From Flavipsychrobacter sp. (GTDB lineage: Bacteria; Bacteroidota; Bacteroidia; Chitinophagales; Chitinophagaceae): a stretch of 64,000 bases of DNA. Made by a program: the position numbers and the translations under genes. How positions within the stretch are numbered: the first letter of the stretch is position 1; the number at the start of each line of letters is the position of its first letter. The stretch lies in the NCBI GenBank assembly GCA_017849575.1, contig JAFIGV010000027.1:166330-230329 (forward strand), written 5' to 3'. Of the stretch, positions 26,674 to 33,178 are shown in pieces. The notes beneath the pieces were generated by a model. The model did not search any database and was not told the DNA's origin. It saw only the letters and a program-made list of their open reading frames with translations.

Positions 26674-26702
26674 CCCCATACAGGGGTGACTCCTGTGTGG
26701 GG
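26674..26702. repeat. 11-bp inverted repeat between two genes
   Basis: CCCCATACAGG (26674-26684) with CCTGTGTGGGG (26692-26702), one wobble pair and a 7-base loop. It follows the sensor gene by 50 bases, but no T-run follows it on the plus strand, so it is at best a weak terminator or a transcript-stabilising hairpin. It is located just upstream of the next gene's -7 element. Confidence 0.4.
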
Positions 26703-26712
26703 TGCAATCAGG

Positions 26713-26720
26713 TAACTTTG
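26713..26720 (+). promoter_or_regulatory. -7 promoter element of the 26780 gene
   Basis: TAACTTTG followed by C, an exact TAnnTTTG element, 59 bases before the ATG at 26780. The hairpin at 26674-26702 ends 10 bases before it. Confidence 0.45.
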
Positions 26721-26779
26721 CCAGCGAAAGAGCAGTCCCTTGCACTGCAGTGATGAGTTCATTTTATCAAACAACCACT

Positions 26780-27223
26780 ATGAAAAAGTTTTTACCAATT
26801 GCCGTTGCCATTCTTTTTGCCACACCAGCATTCGCTCAGAGTTCCTTTAGCAACACCGGTTCAGGACTCAACGACCTGAGCGGTTATATGGACGATAGCG
26901 TTGCTGCTGAGCCCATCACTCCTACAGTTTCAAATGATGCAAGGGTCTTCGAAAGCATTACCCTCGATGCAACCGACTCTTTACTTCGCTTTTCCAACCT
27001 GCCACAAAAAATGAGGATCGCCCTGCGGATCACCGATGCCTATGGTCAGGAGCTGGTAGCGCGGATGGTCAATGACAAGCGCGCAACACTCGGTGTAAAA
27101 AACTTGCCACACGACTTGCTCTACATAACTTTGCTGCATGGCACGCGGCGCAAGACCTTCATGCTCGACAGGTCGGTGAAGGCAGAAGCCCGGCCTACGA
27201 GTAAGAAAAAGCAGGATGCCTGA
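26780..27223 (+). CDS. Small secreted protein of unknown function
   Basis: 147 residues from ATG 26780 (MKKFLPIAVAILFATPAFAQ signal). A longer frame to 26702 would start inside the promoter and is rejected. The mature part has an acidic, low-complexity opening (GSGLNDLSGYMDDSV) and a beta-rich core (ITLDATDSLLRFSNLPQKMR, RIALRITDAYGQELVARMVN) reminiscent of secretion-sorting style beta-sandwiches, ending in a basic tail (PTSKKKQDA). No family was recognised. It overlaps the arfB start by 8 bases, so the two genes are translationally coupled. Confidence 0.6.
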   Translation: MKKFLPIAVAILFATPAFAQSSFSNTGSGLNDLSGYMDDSVAAEPITPTVSNDARVFESITLDATDSLLRFSNLPQKMRIALRITDAYGQELVARMVNDKRATLGVKNLPHDLLYITLLHGTRRKTFMLDRSVKAEARPTSKKKQDA

Positions 27224-27608
27224 TCTGGAACACGAAGTTTTTTACCGCACCGCCCGCAGTGGAGGCAGTGGCGGGCAGCATGTCAATAAAGTAGAAACTA
27301 TGGCCGAGGCCTGGTGGCAGGTTTCCGCCACGCGATGTTTCGACGCCGACACCCGCGAACGTATCGAAGACAAACTGAAAAACCGGATCAATAAAGAGGG
27401 CTATCTGATTGTGCGATGCAGCGAAACACGCTCGCAACTGGAGAACAAGACGCTGGCTTTGCAAAAGCTGAGGGATCTGGTAGCCCTGGCCATTCACAAG
27501 CCCAGGCCCAGAAAGCCAACCAAAATTTCCCGCGCGGTAAAAGAGCGGCGACTGGAATCTAAACGACTGGAATCCGCAAAAAAGCAAATGCGCCGGCGCG
27601 ACTGGTGA
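27216..27608 (+). CDS. arfB: Alternative ribosome-rescue factor (YaeJ/ArfB-type peptidyl-tRNA hydrolase)
   Basis: 130 residues. The catalytic GGQ loop is at 19-21 inside SGGSGGQHVNK; the rest is the release-factor domain 3 (VSATRCFDADTRERIEDKL) and a strongly basic tail (KPRPRKPTKISRAVKERRLES). That tail inserts into the mRNA channel of stalled ribosomes in known ArfB. There is no stop-codon-recognition domain, so it is not RF1 or RF2. The gene overlaps the preceding secreted-protein gene by 8 bases and is convergent with the reductase gene. Confidence 0.9.
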   Translation: MPDLEHEVFYRTARSGGSGGQHVNKVETMAEAWWQVSATRCFDADTRERIEDKLKNRINKEGYLIVRCSETRSQLENKTLALQKLRDLVALAIHKPRPRKPTKISRAVKERRLESKRLESAKKQMRRRDW

Positions 27609-27617
27609 TCTGAAAAA

Positions 27618-28706
27618 TTATCTGGCGTCGAAGTCTATAAATACACGCGCCGTTTTCGGATGCGACTGGCAGGTGAGTACATACCCCGCCTGTACTTCGT
27701 CTTTTTCGAGCGCGTAGTTTACTTCCATCTCTACCTCGCCTTCCACCACTTTGGCCCGGCAGGTGCTGCAAACACCGCCCTTGCAGGCATAGGGCAGATC
27801 GGCTCCATGTTTCAGTGCGGCATCGAGAATGCTATCTCCTTTGTAGGAAAGCTCCATGTCAAACATCACTCCATCCAGCCGTACGCTTACCTGGCTCGTT
27901 GCATCATTGTCGCTGCTGTGTTCCTGCACCCAGTGCTCATGGGTTGCCTTGGGCTCGTCGGGTGAGGTAAATAGTTCGATGTGAATATGATGCTCGTCCA
28001 TGCCGAGCGTTTTCAACTGCTCCCGTACCGACAGCAGCATTTGCTCCGGCCCGCAAATAAACACCTCGTCGGTTGTATCGATATCAATCAGCGTGCCCGC
28101 GAGTGCCGACACTTTTTCGGCGTCAATGCGCCCGTTGAAAAGGTCAACATCCATCTTTTCGCGGCTTAGGATATGATACACCCTTAGTCTTTGCATAAAG
28201 CGGTTCTTCAGCGCCTCTATAGCTTCGCGGAAGATGATCGTGTTGCGGTTTTTATTGCCATAGACCAGCGTAAATTCACTCTGGGGCTCGTTTTCCAGCA
28301 CGGTTTTCATGATGCTCATGATCGGCGTAATGCCGCTTCCGGCTGCAAAAGCAAGATATCTTTTGTTGATTTTTTCTGAAGGTCTTGGAGAAAACTTCCC
28401 CATGGGGGGCATCACCTCAAGCTCATCACCGGCTTTTAGCCCGGCATTTGCGTAGCTGGAAAATCGTCCCTGTTCTACTTTTTTGATCGCCACCCGCAAT
28501 TCATGATCATTGGGGCTGCAGCAAATGGAATAGGATCGGCGCAGCTCTTTATCATCCATGTGCTTTTTGAAGGTGAGATACTGACCCGGAGCGAAACGAA
28601 AGACTTCCTTCAGCTCTTCTGGTACTTCCAGCGACACAGACACGCAGTCTGAGGTTTCCGGTCTTACTTCTTTTACTTTAAGTGGATAAAATTTTAATGA
28701 AGACAT
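27618..28706 (-). CDS. Ferredoxin-NAD(P)H reductase with C-terminal 2Fe-2S (PaaE/PaaK-like)
   Basis: 362 residues. An FAD-binding reductase N-terminus (RRSYSICCSP for FAD; GSGITPIMSI and FICGPEQMLL for NAD(P)H) is fused to a plant-type 2Fe-2S ferredoxin domain with Cys308, Cys313, Cys316 and Cys346 (C-x4-C-x2-C-x29-C). This architecture is that of the phenylacetyl-CoA epoxidase reductase PaaE/PaaK and related oxygenase reductases. No paaABCD genes are in the window, so the oxygenase partner is unknown, and it may serve a desaturase or another monooxygenase. The mRNA start region contains TCTAATTTGCGCC, one base short of a -7 element. Confidence 0.85.
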   Translation of the reverse strand: MSSLKFYPLKVKEVRPETSDCVSVSLEVPEELKEVFRFAPGQYLTFKKHMDDKELRRSYSICCSPNDHELRVAIKKVEQGRFSSYANAGLKAGDELEVMPPMGKFSPRPSEKINKRYLAFAAGSGITPIMSIMKTVLENEPQSEFTLVYGNKNRNTIIFREAIEALKNRFMQRLRVYHILSREKMDVDLFNGRIDAEKVSALAGTLIDIDTTDEVFICGPEQMLLSVREQLKTLGMDEHHIHIELFTSPDEPKATHEHWVQEHSSDNDATSQVSVRLDGVMFDMELSYKGDSILDAALKHGADLPYACKGGVCSTCRAKVVEGEVEMEVNYALEKDEVQAGYVLTCQSHPKTARVFIDFDAR

Positions 28707-28775
28707 GCTTGTGTGGCGATCTTGAATAGTGGCGCAAATTAGAAAAATAAAAAAAGACGCGGCTCCTGATATCGG

Positions 28776-30611
28776 TCAACCCAGCAAATCATCGAGGGCT
28801 TCCTTGCGTAGCATCGAAAATATTCGTTTGCCGTCGGGCGCATATTCCGGCTGCGTGCAGGCAAAAAGTTCGTCAATAAGGGCCTGCTGTCCTTCGGGTT
28901 GTTGCAGGGCATGCTTGTTTCTCGAGAGCCTCTTGGCCAATTGCATCAGCAGGCGGTCGGGCCGCTGTGCCACGGCATCGGGCGCTTCGTGTCGCAACTG
29001 ATCAATAACCTCATCCAACACGTTTTTTTCTTCGCCCGATGGGAGGGCTGCGGGTACACCTTGCACAACGAACGTGTTTGCTCCAAACGGAGCAATGTCG
29101 AACCCGATGCGCGACAGGTCTTGCAAAACGCCGGAAAGCAGCAGCGCATCGTGTGGCGGCAATTCATAGGTGACGGGAAACAGTAATTGCTGTGATGGCG
29201 TCTGACCGTTGTTCCACTCCTGCAGCAATCGTTCGTACCATATTCTTTCCTGGGCACGGCGGATGTGAATGACCATTAAGCCGCTCTTTACCGTTGTGAC
29301 CAGCAACGACCCCTGCACCAGCAGTATGCCGGCCCCGTTTCCTGGTTTGTGTTCAAAAGCCTGATCCAGCAGGTTATCCCCACGGGATTGTTCCGGTGCA
29401 GACGGACTTCCCGCAGCCGGTTGATGGGCTATAGCATAGAGTTCTTTCCATCGCTGAAGTCCATCGTTTCGATCTATAAAATGCGCCTGATTTTTATGGG
29501 CAAAGGCATTGAAGAGATAGTTGCGCTGGGTCTGCGTTACCTGTTCGTCGGTTTGCGGCCGGTTGACAGACTCAAGCTGCGTAATCTCTCTGTTCAGGGA
29601 AAAATCGAGCGAAGGTGCAATGTTATACCGTGCCAGCGAGTGTTTTACAGCAGCGTTCAGATAGGCATACATCATTTTTTCATCATCAAACTTCACCTCC
29701 TGTTTGGTCGGATGTACGTTTACATCTACCCGCCCGGGGTCTGTTTCAAGAAACAATACATAGAAGGGAAAAGACTCCTTTTCTATCAATCCTTCGTAGG
29801 CCGCAGCTACCGCATGGTGCAAATAAGCATTGCGGATAAAGCGGTTGTTGATGAAGAAAAACTGCATGCCCCTGGTTCTTGTTGCCGCCTCGGGCTTGCC
29901 AATAAATCCGTTGATGGTCAGCAGGTCTGTTTGTTGTTCGGCTGGCACCAGATTTTTTTCATAGGCATTACCCAGCAGTCCCACAATGCGGGTTTTCATA
30001 TTGCCAGGTTCCAGATGAAACTGCTCGGTATTGTTATTACGAAGCCGGAAGCCTACACCAGGGTTGGCGAGCGCTACACGGGTGAATTCGTCAATGATAT
30101 GCCTTAGCTCGGTAGTGTTACTTTTCAGAAAATGCCGCCGCGCCGGTACGTTAAAAAACAGGTTTTTTACGAGGATGTTTGTGCCCGTGGCAGTGGCGCA
30201 GGGCTCCTGGAGCTTCACCTCAGTGCCTTCAATGCAGATGCGGCTGCCTAGCTCCGCATGTTCTGGTTTGGTTTTCATTTCCACCTGGGCTACGGCAGCT
30301 ATTGAGGCAAGCGCCTCGCCCCGAAAACCCATGGTGCGGATGGAAAACAGATCTTCAATACTTCTGATCTTTGAAGTGGCGTGCCGCTCAAAACTCATCC
30401 GGGCATCGGTTGGGCTCATGCCTTTTCCATTGTCTATCACCTGTATCAGCTCCTTACCCGCATCTTTGATCACCAACTGAATATCTGTGGCGCCGGCGTC
30501 CACTGCGTTTTCGAGCAGTTCCTTCACAGCCGAGGCGGGCCGCTGGATAACTTCGCCGGCGGCTATCTGGTTAGCAAGATGATCGGATAATAACTGTATA
30601 ACGTCTGACAC
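28776..30611 (-). CDS. mutL: DNA mismatch repair protein MutL (endonuclease motif degenerate)
   Basis: 611 residues from GTG 30611 (reading VSDVIQLLSDHLANQIAAGE). The longer frame to a TTG at 30638 is excluded because that codon lies inside the -7 element TACCTTTG (30643-30636); GAGGAAGGAG precedes the GTG as a good ribosome site. The GHKL ATPase motifs are intact: ELLENAVDAGAT (31-42), DNGKGM (60-65), GFRGEAL (95-101). The C-terminal domain lacks the metal-binding endonuclease motif DQHAxxE: the matching segment reads IHIRRAQERI near residue 460. This is unusual for a Bacteroidota MutL and suggests loss of nicking activity or an alternate motif. The rest of the C-terminal region (LFACTQPEYAPDGKR) is recognisable. 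Confidence 0.9.
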   Translation of the reverse strand: MSDVIQLLSDHLANQIAAGEVIQRPASAVKELLENAVDAGATDIQLVIKDAGKELIQVIDNGKGMSPTDARMSFERHATSKIRSIEDLFSIRTMGFRGEALASIAAVAQVEMKTKPEHAELGSRICIEGTEVKLQEPCATATGTNILVKNLFFNVPARRHFLKSNTTELRHIIDEFTRVALANPGVGFRLRNNNTEQFHLEPGNMKTRIVGLLGNAYEKNLVPAEQQTDLLTINGFIGKPEAATRTRGMQFFFINNRFIRNAYLHHAVAAAYEGLIEKESFPFYVLFLETDPGRVDVNVHPTKQEVKFDDEKMMYAYLNAAVKHSLARYNIAPSLDFSLNREITQLESVNRPQTDEQVTQTQRNYLFNAFAHKNQAHFIDRNDGLQRWKELYAIAHQPAAGSPSAPEQSRGDNLLDQAFEHKPGNGAGILLVQGSLLVTTVKSGLMVIHIRRAQERIWYERLLQEWNNGQTPSQQLLFPVTYELPPHDALLLSGVLQDLSRIGFDIAPFGANTFVVQGVPAALPSGEEKNVLDEVIDQLRHEAPDAVAQRPDRLLMQLAKRLSRNKHALQQPEGQQALIDELFACTQPEYAPDGKRIFSMLRKEALDDLLG

Positions 30612-30635
30612 GGCTCCTTCCTCAAAAAATTTCAG

Positions 30636-30643
30636 CAAAGGTA
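30636..30643 (-). promoter_or_regulatory. -7 promoter element of mutL
   Basis: TACCTTTG followed by C, exact TAnnTTTG, 24 bases before GTG 30611. It decides the start codon: the alternative TTG at 30638 overlaps this element. Confidence 0.5.
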
Positions 30644-30700
30644 CAAGGCGACAGTAACATCAGCGCTCCAAATGCCAACAAGCTCAACAACTGCCTTTGC

Positions 30701-30735
30701 ATGACGACGGTCATATTGCTTTGTGACAAAAGTCA
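30701..30735. promoter_or_regulatory. Tandem TGAC-N4-GTCA palindromes (candidate Crp/Fnr-family operator)
   Basis: ATGACGACGGTCAT at 30701-30714 and TGACAAAAGTCA at 30724-30735. The centres are 22 bases apart, two helical turns, so a dimeric regulator could bind both on one face. The half-site and 4-base spacer resemble redox or NO-responsive Crp/Fnr-type sites. They lie 90-125 bases upstream of mutL and 85 bases ahead of an orphan plus-strand terminator. No nearby regulator gene was found. Confidence 0.45.
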
Positions 30736-30819
30736 TAGGGCAGATACAAATGCCGATAGATATTTGTGATGTATTAAGACTTTGTTTTTAGGTTAATACA
30801 GTGCACATAGTGGGTCATA

Positions 30820-30857
30820 AACCGCAGAACCTTTCCAGGATTTGCGGTTATTTTTTT
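30820..30857 (+). terminator. Orphan plus-strand intrinsic terminator
   Basis: AACCGCA (30820-30826) with TGCGGTT (30843-30849), followed by ATTTTTTT. Both flanking genes run on the minus strand, so it ends no annotated gene. It may terminate a short plus-strand RNA starting after the palindromes at 30701-30735. Confidence 0.5.
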
Positions 30858-30895
30858 ATATCCTTTGCCCGAGCTGTCCTCAGTTCGGTCGTCAT

Positions 30896-30931
30896 AAAAA
30901 AAGGGACAGATAGCAATGGCGCTTCTGTCCC
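30896..30931 (-). terminator. Intrinsic terminator of the persulfide dioxygenase-rhodanese gene
   Basis: GGGACAGA (30903-30910) with TCTGTCCC (30924-30931); on the minus strand it is followed by a run of T (A at 30896-30902). The gene's stop codon is 21 bases upstream on the minus strand. Confidence 0.7.
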
Positions 30932-30951
30932 GTTTTTCTCAAAAGATGTTC

Positions 30952-32352
30952 TCAGGCGGTTTGCTTATCCGGATAGACCAACGGCATGCCTTTAATCTGC
31001 TTTATTTTGCCAAAGCCTCCCAGTACATTTCTCAGGTTGTGGTAGCCTTGTTTTTTCAGGAGTGATGCCGCTATGACAGAACGATATCCGCCGGCACAAT
31101 GGATGTACAGATTTTTTTCGTCGTCAATATGGGCAAGGGTCAGTACATCGTTCATGGTACTTAACGGAATATTCTGTGCACCTTTTACATGTCCGGCTTC
31201 AAATTCAGATTCTTTGCGTACGTCAATGATTTCAAGGCGGCTGTCGTGCGGTATGTCCATGGCCAGTTCATCGGCTTCTATATCGATGATCATATCGATC
31301 GGTTCACCGGCATCTTTCCATGCTGCGAAGCCACCCTGCAGGTAGCCCTGCACGCTGTCTATACCCACCCTTGCCAGCCGGATAACGCTTTCTTTTTCTC
31401 GTCCCGCCTCCGTCACCAGGATCAGCGGCTGATCGAAAGGTAAAAGACTTCCTGCCCATTCGGCGTAGCGGCCATCCAGTCCGATGCTTATGGCGCCGGG
31501 AATGAATCCCGAGGTAAACACGGTGGCATCGCGCGTATCCAGAATCCATGCTCCGTTGCGTGCTTTTTCGCGAAAGGCTTCTACCGTCAAAGCTTCGGCT
31601 GTATTCAACACACTGTCGAGGCTGTCATAGCCTTGTTTGTTGATCTTTGCATTTACTGGAAAATAGGCCGGCGGTGCAGAAAGGCCACGGGTTACCGTCT
31701 CAATAAATTCTTCACGGCTCATATCCTGCAAGGCATAATTGCCGGCTTTCTGAGCACCGATGCTGCTGGAGGTTTCCGGTCCCAGGTTTTTGCCGCAGGA
31801 AGAACCGGGACCATGAGCCGGATAAACAATCACATGATCCGGCAAAGTTTTTATCTTTTCATTGAGCGAATCGTAAAGCATGCCTGCCAGTTCTTCTTTG
31901 GTCAGGTTGCCGCTGAATAGGTCGGGCCTGCCCACATCTCCCACAAAAAGTGTATCGCCGGTAAAGATGCAGTAGGGTTTTTGCTCTTCGTCGCTCAGCA
32001 GGTAGCAGGTGCTTTCCAGCGTATGGCCCGGTGTATGGAGGGCTTTGATACGGATGTTGCCCAGTGCAAATTCCTCATGGTCTTTAGCCATGTGTATAGG
32101 AAAACCCGCCTGGGTCTGCGGGCCGTAAATGATCGGCGCACCGGTTTTTTTAGAAAGCTCCAGATGCCCGCTCACAAAGTCTGCATGAAAATGGGTCTCG
32201 AAGATGTACTTGATCTTCACACCTTGTTCTTCGGCCATTTTGAGGTACACCTCTACATCGCGCAGAGGGTCCACTACTGCGGCTTCGCCCTCACTGCTGA
32301 TGAAGTAAGCAGCTTCGCTCAGGCAGCTTGTATATAATTGCTCAATTTTCAT
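30952..32352 (-). CDS. MBL-fold persulfide dioxygenase fused to two rhodanese domains (CstB-like)
   Basis: 466 residues. The N-terminal metallo-beta-lactamase domain has the ETHE1-type iron/zinc motif HFHADFVSGH (54-63), consistent with glutathione- or CoA-persulfide oxidation to sulfite. Two rhodanese domains follow. In the second the active Cys is present (CAGGYR, Cys419); in the first the active loop reads TEAGREKE with no Cys, so it is a structural or substrate-docking domain. This order, dioxygenase then a dead rhodanese then an active one, matches the staphylococcal CstB persulfide dioxygenase-sulfurtransferase. It would detoxify sulfide or process persulfide in the cytosol. Confidence 0.88.
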   Translation of the reverse strand: MKIEQLYTSCLSEAAYFISSEGEAAVVDPLRDVEVYLKMAEEQGVKIKYIFETHFHADFVSGHLELSKKTGAPIIYGPQTQAGFPIHMAKDHEEFALGNIRIKALHTPGHTLESTCYLLSDEEQKPYCIFTGDTLFVGDVGRPDLFSGNLTKEELAGMLYDSLNEKIKTLPDHVIVYPAHGPGSSCGKNLGPETSSSIGAQKAGNYALQDMSREEFIETVTRGLSAPPAYFPVNAKINKQGYDSLDSVLNTAEALTVEAFREKARNGAWILDTRDATVFTSGFIPGAISIGLDGRYAEWAGSLLPFDQPLILVTEAGREKESVIRLARVGIDSVQGYLQGGFAAWKDAGEPIDMIIDIEADELAMDIPHDSRLEIIDVRKESEFEAGHVKGAQNIPLSTMNDVLTLAHIDDEKNLYIHCAGGYRSVIAASLLKKQGYHNLRNVLGGFGKIKQIKGMPLVYPDKQTA

Positions 32353-32370
32353 TTTTTGTTTTTAGGAGGT

Positions 32371-32378
32371 CAAAAATA
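32371..32378 (-). promoter_or_regulatory. -7 promoter element of the persulfide dioxygenase gene
   Basis: TATTTTTG on the minus strand, exact TAnnTTTG, 18 bases before ATG 32352. A GGAGG-like sequence (complement of CCTCC) is not present; the spacer contains TAGGAGG on the opposite strand only. Confidence 0.45.
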
Positions 32379-32394
32379 CTTCTATTCCCGGCAA

Positions 32395-33087
32395 CTAATC
32401 ATCGCGCCGGTTGAGGAAGATCATCAGGTAGTAGATGAGCGTTGCAACAGAGGCCACGGCGGCCACCACATAGGTGCGGGCAGCCCACTTCAGTGCGTCT
32501 GCAGCTTTGTCGTGTTCGGCACCGCGGGCCACCTGTGCTGTTTCCATCCACCGCAGCGCTCGGGCGCTTGCATCGTATTCTACCGGCAGGGTAATCAATG
32601 AAAAAAGTGTGGACACGGCAAACAGCGCAATGCCGATGAGCAACAGCGTCTGATTGCCGCCGCCAAAGCCCATCCAGCCAATGCCCGCCAGGATCACCCA
32701 TTGCGAAAGACTGGTACTGATCTGTACGATGGGTACCAGATTGCTGCGCAGTTGCAACATGCTGTACGAGCGGGCGTGTTGAACGGCATGTCCGCATTCG
32801 TGCGCCGCTACGGCGGCCGCTGAAATGCTACGACCCGAGAAAACATCCGGGCTCAGATTGACCGTCCGGGTGGCCGGGTTGTAATGATCGCTGAGAAACC
32901 CCGGTGTAGATACTACCTGTACATCGTGGATACCATTGTCGAGCAACATTTTTTTGGCCACTTCGCTGCCACTCATGCCTGAGCTGAGCGGTATCTCGCC
33001 ATACTCTTTAAACTTGCTTTTGAGCCGTGAGCTTACTGCCGCCCCCACCAGAAACATAATGCCGGCAAGCAAATAATAACCTAACAT
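32395..33087 (-). CDS. Zinc metallopeptidase, YugP-like membrane protein
   Basis: 230 residues. A leading membrane helix (MLGYYLLAGIMFLVGAAVSS), a soluble segment with the zinc motif AAHECGHAVQHA (HECGH at 96-100) and three further hydrophobic helices near the C-terminus. This is the architecture of the YugP/Zn_peptidase_2 family. Function in cells is poorly known; it is a membrane-bound predicted zinc protease. The gene follows the persulfide dioxygenase gene's upstream side (stop at 32395, 17 bases before that gene's -7 element), so the dioxygenase has its own promoter. Confidence 0.85.
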   Translation of the reverse strand: MLGYYLLAGIMFLVGAAVSSRLKSKFKEYGEIPLSSGMSGSEVAKKMLLDNGIHDVQVVSTPGFLSDHYNPATRTVNLSPDVFSGRSISAAAVAAHECGHAVQHARSYSMLQLRSNLVPIVQISTSLSQWVILAGIGWMGFGGGNQTLLLIGIALFAVSTLFSLITLPVEYDASARALRWMETAQVARGAEHDKAADALKWAARTYVVAAVASVATLIYYLMIFLNRRDD

Positions 33088-33178
33088 ACTAAATGAATTG
33101 TGTGAGGTATCATCAAATTGCTTACCAATGATAAAATGGCAGTTGGCACCGAAAATCCTGGTGCGGCATCACTATATT

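Noticed and set aside
26674..26702. 11-bp inverted repeat considered as a terminator for the sensor gene
   Set aside because: There is no T-run on the plus strand and no gene on the minus strand upstream of it to terminate. It is kept only as an inverted repeat.
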